Below are positions 8,714-14,969 of a stretch of 15,425 bases of DNA, piece by piece. The first letter of the stretch is position 1; each line of letters opens with the position of its first letter. A program made the position numbers and the translations under genes. Source of the stretch: Betaproteobacteria bacterium (GTDB lineage: Bacteria; Pseudomonadota; Gammaproteobacteria; Burkholderiales; SG8-41). The notes under the pieces are model-generated. The model saw nothing but the letters and a program-made list of their open reading frames with translations, ran no database searches and was not told the DNA's origin. Location: the NCBI GenBank assembly GCA_029883965.1, contig JAOUIN010000030.1, positions 1-15,425 on the forward strand, in the 5' to 3' direction.

Positions 8714-8761
8714 AAAAAACAGGGCCGACAGCCCATCCCTTGCGGAACCGGCCGTCGGCCC
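8714..8761 (-). terminator. Rho-independent terminator of the peroxiredoxin gene
   Basis: Read on the minus strand, GGGCCGAC (8761-8754) pairs with GTCGGCCC (8729-8722). The stem extends inward through a G-U pair and GCC/GGC. It is followed by TG and six T residues (8719-8714). It begins 20 bases after the peroxiredoxin stop and precedes the amidohydrolase start, so the peroxiredoxin is its own transcription unit and the downstream operon needs another promoter. Confidence 0.8.
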
Positions 8762-8780
8762 ACAGGCGACTGCACGCTAT

Positions 8781-9242
8781 TTACAGCTTCTTCAGCTCGG
8801 CGAGCAGCTCTTCACTGGTCGGAATCGTACCCTGTGGATACACCTTCGCATATCGCACTACACCCTTGGCATCGATCACGTAGGCCGCGCGCTTGTCCAT
8901 GCCGCGCTCCTCGTTGAAGATGCCGTAGGCCTTGCCTACCGCGCCATGCGGCCAGTAGTCAGAGCACAGCGGAAACGGCACACCGCCCAGATGGTCCGCC
9001 CAGCCTTTCAGGCTCGGCACCGGATCGGCACTCAGTTGCAGGATTTCTGCATTCAGCTTCTTGAATTCTTCGTAGTTCGCACGGAACCCGTTGACCTGGT
9101 TCGTTCATCCGCCGGTGAAGGCAAAGGGCATGAACGCCACCACAACCGGGCGGCCCTTGAAGCTGGATAAGGTGACTTTCTGGTCTGTATTGTGCGCGCC
9201 GAGCGAAAAATCCGGCGCCGCAGTACCTGCTTGGACTTCCAT
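8781..9242 (-). CDS. Peroxiredoxin selenoprotein: in-frame TGA (Sec46) at the peroxidatic position
   Basis: 153 residues if TGA at 9107-9105 is read as selenocysteine. The start is ATG 9242-9240, with GAGGAG a few bases upstream. Before the TGA: a peroxiredoxin N-terminus (APDFSL at 9-14, SFKGRPVVVAFMPFAFTGG to residue 45). After it, with no other stop: TNQVNGFRANYEEFKKLNAE, LQLSADPVPSLKGWADHLGG, FPLCSDYWPHG, GKAYGIFNEERG and KRAAYVIDAKGVVRYA. The family motif Pxx(x)TxxC is present as P39, T43 and position 46, where the attacking cysteine should be; here it is TGA. Arg118 is the likely conserved arginine. C93 is the only later cysteine and could act as resolving residue. It should reduce hydrogen or organic peroxides with a Sec nucleophile. 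Monocistronic, closed by the terminator at 8714-8761, and divergent from 9368. A nonsense mutation is the alternative, but the exact catalytic position makes it unlikely. Confidence 0.88.
9071..9090 (-). promoter_or_regulatory. Candidate bacterial SECIS hairpin downstream of the Sec codon
   Basis: In the mRNA, GGUUC (9088-9084) pairs with GAACU (9078-9074). Two outer C-G pairs follow across a bulged A (9073), giving about seven pairs and a five-base loop CGUGC (9083-9079). The loop begins 22 bases after the UGA and has G as its second base, which fits the loose bacterial SECIS layout as I recall it (G in the first two loop bases, loop roughly 16-37 bases from UGA). An alternative closer hairpin pairs ACGAACC (9104-9098) with GGUUC-CGU and exposes AGGUC in its loop, as in E. 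coli fdhF. The two exclude each other, and folding was done by eye. Confidence 0.5.
9105..9107 (-). other. Selenocysteine codon (TGA, Sec46)
   Basis: This is TGA on the minus strand, in the context TTC ACC GGC GGA TGA ACG AAC CAG (Phe-Thr-Gly-Gly-Sec-Thr-Asn-Gln). It replaces the peroxidatic cysteine codon of the peroxiredoxin at 8781-9242. Read as stop, it would leave a 45-residue stub without catalytic residue and an orphan C-terminal frame starting at GTG 9020. Confidence 0.85.
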
Positions 9243-9367
9243 GGGGTACTCCTCGTTATTGAAACAGAACGCGCAGAATACCAGCGCGGCCGCACCCGTG
9301 CCAATGTGCAACGCAATATCAGCAGACGCTGCATTACAATTACCGACTTAACAGGAGACACCGCAGC

Positions 9368-10045
9368 ATGGATCACGGCATCTGGGCGATCTGGTACGAC
9401 ATCGCCGGCGAACACCGGAACGAATACATCCACTGGTTTCACGAAGTACACATCCCGGAAAAACTGTCGCGCCCCGGTTACCTCTGGGCTGCGCATTACG
9501 AACTGGGCCACGGCGGCCGCGGCAAGGGCTATCTCGCGCTGTTCGGCGGCGAGAATACGCACACCTTCCTCAATCCCAGCCCCGGCCAGCTCGCCAAAAA
9601 ACAAAGCCCCGAATCCAGGAAATTCATCGGCATGCGGCAGAAAGCCATGGCCTGCATCCTCGCCGAGGAAGCGCGCGTCGACGGCCCCGACGCGGCAAAT
9701 CGCGGCCCCGGCCTGACCACCGCACCCGTGGTGCAGATCGGCAACTACAACGCGCCGTCGCCGGCGGTCGAAGACGACCTCGGCGCCTGGTACGCACAAC
9801 AGCGCCTGCCGATGCTGGCCAAACTGCCCGGCTGCATCGGCGCCCGCAAAATGCTCGCCACCGTCGGCGTCTACAAACACGCCATCCTGCATGAGTTCAG
9901 CGCCATCGAACTGCGCGAACTGCATTTCTCGCCGCACGAAGCCGAACGCGACGATCCCGACACGTGGATGGGCCGCATCGTGCCGCATCTCACCCATGCG
10001 CCCTACTCACCCGCCGTGGGCATGCGGCTGTGGCCTGCGGTGTGA
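9368..10045 (+). CDS. Conserved protein with two tandem dimeric alpha/beta-barrel-like domains
   Basis: 225 residues, no signal peptide and no membrane segment. AGGAG at 9353-9357 precedes the ATG by ten bases. Residues 1 to about 75 and about 118-190 look like two related ferredoxin-like units. Each has a strand (IWAIWYDIAG; VQIGNYNAP), then a helix with an acidic/aromatic W-(F/Y)...-(H/R)-(I/L)-P motif (YIHWFHEVHIPEKLSRPGY; DDLGAWYAQQRLPMLAKLPG), then strands. W-Y/H...P-x-(L/M)-x-x-x-P-G is typical of EthD-like or dimeric alpha/beta-barrel proteins, whose members include monooxygenase partners and small-molecule isomerases. I do not recognise a specific function. It is divergent from the selenoprotein peroxiredoxin, with 125 bases between them, and may be transcribed together with or apart from the aldo/keto reductase after it. 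Confidence 0.72.
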   Translation: MDHGIWAIWYDIAGEHRNEYIHWFHEVHIPEKLSRPGYLWAAHYELGHGGRGKGYLALFGGENTHTFLNPSPGQLAKKQSPESRKFIGMRQKAMACILAEEARVDGPDAANRGPGLTTAPVVQIGNYNAPSPAVEDDLGAWYAQQRLPMLAKLPGCIGARKMLATVGVYKHAILHEFSAIELRELHFSPHEAERDDPDTWMGRIVPHLTHAPYSPAVGMRLWPAV

Positions 10046-10061
10046 GTACCCACCAACTATG

Positions 10062-10110
10062 GTAAAATTATAACCTATTGATTTTAAACATTATTTTTTA
10101 ACGCCCTGAC
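10062..10110 (+). promoter_or_regulatory. AT-rich promoter-like segment before the aldo/keto reductase
   Basis: Within GC-rich surroundings, these 49 bases are mostly A and T and contain TAAAAT (10063-10068), the overlapping TATAAC (10069-10074), and a T-run just before the gene. Either hexamer could be a -10 element. No clear -35 box is seen. The start codon at 10114 has no visible Shine-Dalgarno sequence. Confidence 0.35.
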
Positions 10111-10113
10111 ATC

Positions 10114-11076
10114 ATGGAATACACCACCCTCGGTCGCACCGGCCTCAAAGTCAGCGTCGCCGGCCTCGGCTGCGGCGGCAGCAGCAGGCTCGGGCTGGGT
10201 GCAGGCCATGATGCTGCGCACGCCGTCAACATCGTGCGTCGCGCGCTCGATCTCGGCGTCAACCTGATCGACACCGCGCAGTATTACGAAACCGAGGCCA
10301 TCGTCGGCAAGGCTATCGAAGGCCGCGCCCGCGACTCGGTGGTCATCGCCACCAAACACAAGACCACCTTGCGCGACGGCACGAACATCGTCATCGGCGA
10401 AATCGTCGCCGGGCTCGACCGCTCGCTGCGGGCACTGGGCACCGACCATGTCGACGTCTTCAGCCTGCACACCGTGCTACCGGGCCAATACGACCGGGTG
10501 ATGAACGAGATCGTCCCGGTGCTGCTGCGCCAGCAGGAGCTGGGGAAATTCCGCTATCTCGGCATCACCGAATTTGCCGCCCGCGACCCGAAGCACGACA
10601 TGCTCGCCCGCGCGCTGAATGACGACTGCTGGGACGTGATGATGGTGGCATTTCACATGCTCAATCAGAACGCGCGCCGCGCCGTGTTCCCGGCGACGCA
10701 GCAGAAAAACGTCGGCACACTGCTGATGTTTGCGGTGCGCGCGATTTTCAGCGTGCCCGGACGATTGCAGCAGGACATCGCCGAACTCGCCGCGGAACAC
10801 AAAGTACCGAAATGGCTCGCAGACAAGAAACAGCCGCTGGATTTCCTGCTGCATGAACACGGTGCGCAGGACATCATCGAAGCCGCGTACCGCTTTGCGC
10901 GCCACGAGCCGGGAGCGAACGTCGTGCTCTTCGGCACCGGCAACCCGGACCACGTCGAATCCAACATCCGCGCAATCCTGCAGCCGCCGCTGCCTGTAGG
11001 CGACACGCAAAAACTCGCCGAACTCTTCGGCGCACTCGAGGGCGTGGGCCTCGACGAACCCGTCCAGAAACGCTGA
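10114..11076 (+). CDS. Aldo/keto reductase
   Basis: 320 residues, normal length. The N-terminus MEYTTLGRTGLKVSVAGLGCGG is typical of the superfamily. The catalytic tetrad is intact: Asp53 and Tyr58 in DTAQYYETEA, Lys81 in IATKHK and His119 in SLHTV. The cofactor-binding end is present near FGTGNPDHVESNIRA (about residues 271-285). The enzyme is a cytosolic NAD(P)H-dependent reductase of aldehydes or ketones or a reverse dehydrogenase; the substrate is unknown. A segment around residues 190-255 (ATQQKNVGTLLMFAVRAIF, then a charged helical insert) differs from common members. A glutathione S-transferase gene follows after 53 bases on the same strand, so the two may form an operon. Confidence 0.9.
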   Translation: MEYTTLGRTGLKVSVAGLGCGGSSRLGLGAGHDAAHAVNIVRRALDLGVNLIDTAQYYETEAIVGKAIEGRARDSVVIATKHKTTLRDGTNIVIGEIVAGLDRSLRALGTDHVDVFSLHTVLPGQYDRVMNEIVPVLLRQQELGKFRYLGITEFAARDPKHDMLARALNDDCWDVMMVAFHMLNQNARRAVFPATQQKNVGTLLMFAVRAIFSVPGRLQQDIAELAAEHKVPKWLADKKQPLDFLLHEHGAQDIIEAAYRFARHEPGANVVLFGTGNPDHVESNIRAILQPPLPVGDTQKLAELFGALEGVGLDEPVQKR

Positions 11077-11129
11077 CGCCAGGACCGGCATCAACGCAGC
11101 ACCAGAACCGCCATCTCACCGGAGAACCC

Positions 11130-11747
11130 ATGAAACTGTTCGGCACGCCTGGCAGCCCGTTCGTGCGCAAAGTGCGCATCGTGCTCGCCGAAAAAAATAT
11201 TCCCTGTGATTACGTCATCACACGCGCATCAACGCCGGATTCCCCGGTGCCGGCGTTCAATCCGCTCGGCAAGAACCCGACGCTGGTGCGCGACGACGGT
11301 CGTGCGCTCTACGACTCGCCGGTGATCGTCGAATACCTCGATGCGATGGGCGGCAAACCCGCACTGATCCCGGAAGATTTCGCCGCACGCATTGAAGTCA
11401 AACGCTGGGAAGCTCTGGGCGACGGCATCGTCGAAGCCACGGTAAACATCAACCATGAATACCTTGAGCCTGCCGACAAGCAGCGCGCACCTGCCTGGTT
11501 CGCAAAGCAGCAAAGCAAGATCGATCGCGGCCTCGCGGTGATGGAACAGGATCTGGGCGCCGGAGAATACTGTTTTCGCGGGCGCTTCAGCCTGGCCGAC
11601 ATCGCCGCAGGCTACGCGCTCGGTTACCTCGACTTCGCGCTGCCCAAGTACGAGTGGCGCGGCAAACACCCGGCGCTGGCGCGCCTCGCCGAACGGCTGG
11701 CGGCGCGCACATCATTCAGCACCACCAAACAGGCCAAAGCGGCCTGA
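11130..11747 (+). CDS. Glutathione S-transferase family protein
   Basis: 205 residues with GGAGA before the ATG. The N-terminal thioredoxin-like domain (1-75) has FGTPGSPFVRKVRIVLAEK, with Ser9 at the usual catalytic place, then NPLGKNPTLV containing the cis-proline, and LYDSPVIVEYLD for the gamma-glutamyl contact. The helical C-terminal domain (about 85-195) contains the N-capping region FSLADIAAGYALGYLDF. It resembles the YibF/GstB-like bacterial group. The likely role is conjugation or thiol exchange with glutathione during detoxification or catabolism. It follows the aldo/keto reductase closely. Confidence 0.9.
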   Translation: MKLFGTPGSPFVRKVRIVLAEKNIPCDYVITRASTPDSPVPAFNPLGKNPTLVRDDGRALYDSPVIVEYLDAMGGKPALIPEDFAARIEVKRWEALGDGIVEATVNINHEYLEPADKQRAPAWFAKQQSKIDRGLAVMEQDLGAGEYCFRGRFSLADIAAGYALGYLDFALPKYEWRGKHPALARLAERLAARTSFSTTKQAKAA

Positions 11748-11858
11748 GGGCTACATCGGCGCCGGGAGCAATCAGCCCGGCGGGCAGCGGATTTTCACGA
11801 GCCGCACATGCCATGCAGTTGTCGGCCGAAACCTTGATTTGAATCAGAGGTCTCACAA

Positions 11859-11876
11859 AATAATGGCGGCATTATT
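11859..11876. repeat. Perfect 7-bp inverted repeat in the leader of the SpoIIAA-like gene
   Basis: AATAATG (11859-11865) and CATTATT (11870-11876) flank GCGG. It lies 59 bases before the start codon at 11935 in a locally AT-rich stretch. It has no T-run after it, so an operator or an mRNA leader hairpin is more likely than a terminator. Confidence 0.5.
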
Positions 11877-11934
11877 AAATGAGGCTAATGAATGCCCTCC
11901 GGCATGACGTCATAACCGGCAAGGAGAACAAACC

Positions 11935-12309
11935 ATGCTCGCAGTCACCATCGACAAGACCAACCATATCGCCGTGCTGGAACCCGACGGCCCGCTGACC
12001 GAAAAGGATTTCAAGGAAGCCGCCAGGCAGGTGGACGAGATGATCGCGGAATTCGGAAAAATCACGGGCATCGTCATTCGCGCCAAGTCCTTCCCGGGAT
12101 GGGATTCCATCGCGGCACTGGTCGAACACCTGAAATTCCTGCATGAGTTCCACGCCAAGATGTCCCGCGTCGCGCTCGCCACCGAATCCGTCGCCGCGCA
12201 TATCGCAGAAGTGTTCGCGACCCACTTTGTCGCTGCCGAAATCAAGATCTTTTCCTATGACGATTTCGACAAGGCGCGGCAATGGGTGATCGACGGCGAA
12301 AAAAAATAA
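11935..12309 (+). CDS. SpoIIAA-like (STAS-fold) small protein
   Basis: 124 residues, with AAGGAGA at 11921-11927 before the ATG. The sequence matches the SpoIIAA-like family: an N-terminal strand pair (IDKTNHIAVLEPDGPLTEKDF), a helix (EAARQVDEMIAEFGKITGIVI), AKSFPGWDSIAALVEHLKFL, then a strand with VALATESVAAHIAE and a C-terminal DFDKARQWVI helix. It is cytosolic, with no signal or membrane segment. The fold relates to anti-sigma antagonists and lipid-binding CRAL-TRIO-like proteins. The role of these stand-alone proteobacterial proteins is not known to me. No kinase or sigma factor gene is adjacent. Confidence 0.82.
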   Translation: MLAVTIDKTNHIAVLEPDGPLTEKDFKEAARQVDEMIAEFGKITGIVIRAKSFPGWDSIAALVEHLKFLHEFHAKMSRVALATESVAAHIAEVFATHFVAAEIKIFSYDDFDKARQWVIDGEKK

Positions 12310-12444
12310 CGCCGCGTGGGAGATGCGCGCTAATGCCAGATCAGCCCGGTACACGGGCCGGCTGGATTACCGCGAATGCACTCCCAATGCGCGTATCCAA
12401 TAACATATTGTTTTTATTTATTTTTTATAAATTTCGCGCTATCC

Positions 12445-12554
12445 CGTCATTCCGGCGAAAGCCGGTATCCCCTTCCCCCGCTTGCGGGGGAAGGTAGGAT
12501 GGGTGCAACTAACTGCCTTAGAACCACTGGATTCCGGCTTTCGCCGGAATGACG
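12445..12554. repeat. REP/MITE-like element with 26-base inverted arms
   Basis: The left arm starts CGTCATTCCGGCGAAAGCCGG (12445-12465, extending to 12470). The right arm is its reverse complement (12534-12554, extending back to 12529). The 26-base arms differ at one position. Each arm can itself fold as CCGGC-GAAA-GCCGG with a GNRA-type loop. Between them lies a second perfect hairpin at 12471-12494. Such CGTCATTCCGGCGAAAGCCGG sequences are dispersed repeats in many proteobacterial genomes. It carries no gene. Confidence 0.85.
12471..12494. repeat. Inner hairpin of the repeat element
   Basis: CCTTCCCCCGC (12471-12481) and GCGGGGGAAGG (12484-12494) are perfect complements around TT, giving an 11-bp stem. 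No T-run follows, so it is probably part of the mobile repeat and not a classical terminator. Confidence 0.75.
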
Positions 12555-12734
12555 AATGAGGGTGTGGCGGTGCGGTCCCGTCCCACACAGACTCGACCTT
12601 CAAATAAGGCTTGACCGCCTTCTCGCCCGAAGCGCAGAGTTTGCGCAAACGCCAGCCTCCCGCCGCGCCGCGCGCGGGATACCTGCGAATCAAATGATCG
12701 TGTCGCCGTTGAAAATCCTTGAGGAGAGATTGCT

Positions 12735-13712
12735 ATGAACGCATCGCATCCGGCCGCATGGCTGATCGCAGGGTTGTTCGTGCTGGCCGCGCCCGCAGCC
12801 TACGCACAGGCGCAATATCCAACGCAGCCGATCAAGATCGTGTGCGCATTCCCGGCCGGCGGCGGCACCGACCTCACCTCGCGCCTGCTGGGCGAGCAGC
12901 TGCAGAAAATCCTCGGCCAGCAGGTCGTCATCGAAAACCGCACGGGTGCGAGCGGCATGATCGGCACCGGCTTCGTCGCCAAGGGACCGAAGGACGGCTA
13001 CACGCTGCTCGTGAACTCGGGCGAAGTGGCGCTCAATCCGCATCTCTACAAGGACAAGATGGCCTACGACTGGGACCGCGAGCTGCAGCCGATCACGCGG
13101 CTGGTGAAAGTGCCGAACGTGATGGCCGTCAACATGGAAATCCCAGCGACCAGCGTGGCCGAACTGATTGCGCACGCCAAAGCCAACCCCGAGAAGCTCT
13201 CCTATTCATCGAGCGGCATCGGCAATCCGCAGCAGCTCACCGGCGAGATGTTCAACAAGATGGCGGGCATCAAGATCCAGCATGTGCCGTACAAGGGCGC
13301 GGCGCCGCAACTCGCCGCCCTCGCCGGCAACCACGTGAGCATGACCATCGTCAGCATCGGCGCGGCGCGACCGTTCATCGAAGGAAAAAAAATCCGCCCG
13401 ATCGGCGTCACCTCGACCACGCGCGTGGCCGTGCTGCCCGACGTGCCTGCAATCGCCGAGACGCTTGCGGGCTTTGAACTCGTCAACTTCTTCGGCTTCC
13501 AGGCGCCCGCGGGCATACCCGAGCCCATCCTCAAAATGCTCAACACCGCTGCGGTGCAGGCGCTCAACGCGCCGGACATGGCGGCGAAGCTGCGCGCCTC
13601 GGGCTTCGAACCGTCGCCCACCACGCCCGAAGAATTCCGTCAGTTCATCCGCGGCGAATCGGCCAAGTTCGCCAAGATCATCGTCGACGCCGGCATCAAG
13701 CTCGAGAACTGA
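12735..13712 (+). CDS. Bug-family (TctC-like) periplasmic solute-binding protein
   Basis: 325 residues. GAGGAGA (12721-12727) precedes the ATG. A Sec signal peptide is clear (hydrophobic AAWLIAGLFVLAAPAAYA, cleavage near residue 25 before QAQYP). The mature part is canonical: YPTQPIKIVCAFPAGGGTDLTSRLLG with the ligand loop, NRTGASGMIGTGFVAKGPKDGYTLL, SYSSSGIGNPQQLTGEMF, IQHVPYKGAAPQLAALAG, PIGVTSTTR, LPDVPAIAET and APAGIPEPILKMLN. Bug proteins bind carboxylates, amides or aromatic acids in the periplasm. No TctA/TctB membrane genes or other enzymes are adjacent, so it is an orphan whose partner must be elsewhere. Confidence 0.93.
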   Translation: MNASHPAAWLIAGLFVLAAPAAYAQAQYPTQPIKIVCAFPAGGGTDLTSRLLGEQLQKILGQQVVIENRTGASGMIGTGFVAKGPKDGYTLLVNSGEVALNPHLYKDKMAYDWDRELQPITRLVKVPNVMAVNMEIPATSVAELIAHAKANPEKLSYSSSGIGNPQQLTGEMFNKMAGIKIQHVPYKGAAPQLAALAGNHVSMTIVSIGAARPFIEGKKIRPIGVTSTTRVAVLPDVPAIAETLAGFELVNFFGFQAPAGIPEPILKMLNTAAVQALNAPDMAAKLRASGFEPSPTTPEEFRQFIRGESAKFAKIIVDAGIKLEN

Positions 13713-14072
13713 TCGCGGCGGCACAAGACCGGCGCGCAGCAGGAACACGCTGCTGACGGGAATAAAGTTGCGATCGGCTGCACGAGCGCCAGCCTTGCAG
13801 AAGCGTGATCCGTCGCGTTCAGCCATTCCATGTTAGTCTGCAGCCAAGCCTCGCAAGGATCGGGCCAGCTCCATTTCCCCATTTACGCCCGTTCCAGTTA
13901 AGCCCTGCCAGGACCGGGCTAGTCCCCTTCCCGCCATTTTCACCCGTATTTGTCGCTCATAAACAGTGACATACGCGGCGCGACACGCACGCTGACACAC
14001 ACACCCATTGCCTCCCGCGAAGGAAGATTTCCCCGCGACAGGCCGCGGTTTCTTATTCATTCAGGAGATAAC
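13713..14072. other. 360-base non-coding stretch with a degenerate tandem duplication
   Basis: No credible gene. A short inverted repeat CAGCAG/CTGCTG (13737-13755) follows the Bug stop but lacks a T-run. A degenerate 54-base duplication lies at 13846-13953. The leader of the lipoprotein gene, with AGGAG near 14063-14067, ends the stretch. Confidence 0.65.
13846..13953. repeat. Two degenerate tandem copies, 54-base period
   Basis: Both copies start AAGCC (13846 and 13900). They share AGGAYCGGGCYAG, a CC-rich middle, CCATTT near the centre and a downstream CCCGT. Agreement is partial and was aligned by eye. Confidence 0.5.
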
Positions 14073-14627
14073 ATGCGAACATTTACCAGTGTAATGATGG
14101 CCGTCGCCATCGCCGCGGCAGCCCTTTCGGGCTGCACGCCGACCGTTAAGGAAAAAGCTGCAGTTATTGACGACAAGGTCTATGCCGTAGCGCCGGACCA
14201 GATCAAGGTCAAGGCCGGCATCCTGCTGGGCGAAGTGACCGAGATGACCGTCGTCGAGCGGGTCGAGCAGGGAACCGGCCGCGTGGACTCCGCAGCGAAG
14301 CTCAGAGGCAAACTCAAGCTGACCAACGGCTCGACGGATCAGAGCGTGCGGCTGCTCAACGGCAGGGTGCTCTTCATCGACGAGCAGGGTCAGCCGATCA
14401 AGCTCGAAGAATCGCGGACCGATTCAAAAATCTCCTTCTCTGGTTCATACAACTCACCCGACCGTCTCGATCCGGGCAATGAAGCCAGTCAGGACATCGA
14501 CGTGAATTTCCCGGCGGCAGCCCTGAAAACGGCAAAGCTCAGGGAAATCCGCCTCGAGATCGAATACCTGCCGGCGTCGTACCGCAAGGACACGGCCAGC
14601 TTCAATGTTTCGATCAGTGACAAGTAA
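14073..14627 (+). CDS. Putative lipoprotein of unknown function
   Basis: 184 residues from ATG 14073, chosen because AGGAG lies just upstream and the signal peptide begins there; the frame is open upstream to 13950 without support. The N-terminus is a lipoprotein signal (MRTFTSVMMAVAIAAAALSGC) with the lipobox cysteine at 21. The mature part looks mainly beta: KVKAGILLGEVTEMTVV, KLRGKLKLTNGSTDQSVRLLNGRVLFIDEQGQPI and IDVNFPAAALKTAKLREIRLEIEYLP. This resembles an immunoglobulin-like or FxLYD-like beta-sandwich domain on the periplasmic side of a membrane. I do not recognise a specific family. The small membrane-protein gene follows after 66 bases. Confidence 0.8.
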   Translation: MRTFTSVMMAVAIAAAALSGCTPTVKEKAAVIDDKVYAVAPDQIKVKAGILLGEVTEMTVVERVEQGTGRVDSAAKLRGKLKLTNGSTDQSVRLLNGRVLFIDEQGQPIKLEESRTDSKISFSGSYNSPDRLDPGNEASQDIDVNFPAAALKTAKLREIRLEIEYLPASYRKDTASFNVSISDK

Positions 14628-14693
14628 ATCTGTCGGCGCTGTGCGGCCCCGCTGCGCGTGTACCGGCAGCGGCCTGCAGCTTGTGAGCAAGCC

Positions 14694-14963
14694 ATGAACA
14701 TTGCGCTCTGGATCCTGTGCGGCGCCGCCATCGGCTGGCTCGGTTTTGCCGTGTTCCACGCCAACGCGCGCAGCGGCCTGCTGACCTCGGTCGGCATCGG
14801 TGCGATCGGTGCCCTGGCCGGCGGCATGATGATTGCGCCCATGCTCGGTGCCGTCATTGCCTCGGAAAACGCCATCAGTCCGTTTTCGCTGGTCGTAGCA
14901 CTCGCCGTTGCAACCGCGTGCCTGATCATCGGTAACCTGCTGACCAGCCGCGTCGGACGATAA
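14694..14963 (+). CDS. Small GlsB/YeaQ/YmgE-like (transglycosylase-associated) membrane protein
   Basis: 89 residues from ATG 14694. An in-frame GTG at 14658 would add twelve polar residues and is less likely. Three hydrophobic helices are visible (about 2-18, 26-48, 58-80). The glycine-rich ILCGAAIGWLGFAVF and GIGAIGALAGGMMIAPMLG are like the GlsB/YeaQ/YmgE family of small stress-associated inner-membrane proteins. Their biochemical function is unknown. The ribosome-binding site is weak. The next gene starts six bases after the stop. Confidence 0.75.
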   Translation: MNIALWILCGAAIGWLGFAVFHANARSGLLTSVGIGAIGALAGGMMIAPMLGAVIASENAISPFSLVVALAVATACLIIGNLLTSRVGR

Positions 14964-14969
14964 CCCGGC

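Larger units (their letters stand above)
12310..12734. other. 425-base non-coding stretch holding a repeat element
   Basis: No credible gene is seen. It contains an AT-rich run at about 12400-12437, an inverted repeat element (12445-12554) with an inner hairpin, and the leader of the following Bug gene with its ribosome-binding site at 12721-12727. Confidence 0.7.

Noticed and set aside
9105..9242. Peroxiredoxin as a pseudogene broken by a nonsense mutation
   Set aside because: The TGA falls exactly on the catalytic cysteine codon, both halves remain in frame and well conserved, and expression signals are intact. Sec insertion explains this better, though reads should still be checked.
9053..9997. 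Minus-strand frame of 314 residues across the 9368 gene and the peroxiredoxin start
   Set aside because: It is antisense to a gene with a good ribosome-binding site and reads through the peroxiredoxin in the wrong frame, with no motif.
12471..12494. Strong GC hairpin as a transcription terminator
   Set aside because: No T-run follows on either strand, and it lies inside a dispersed repeat element.
13833..14060. Minus-strand frame of 75 residues in the gap before the lipoprotein
   Set aside because: Its apparent internal similarity (GLARSW.., ELARSL..) comes from the 54-base DNA duplication. There is no good ribosome-binding site or family match.
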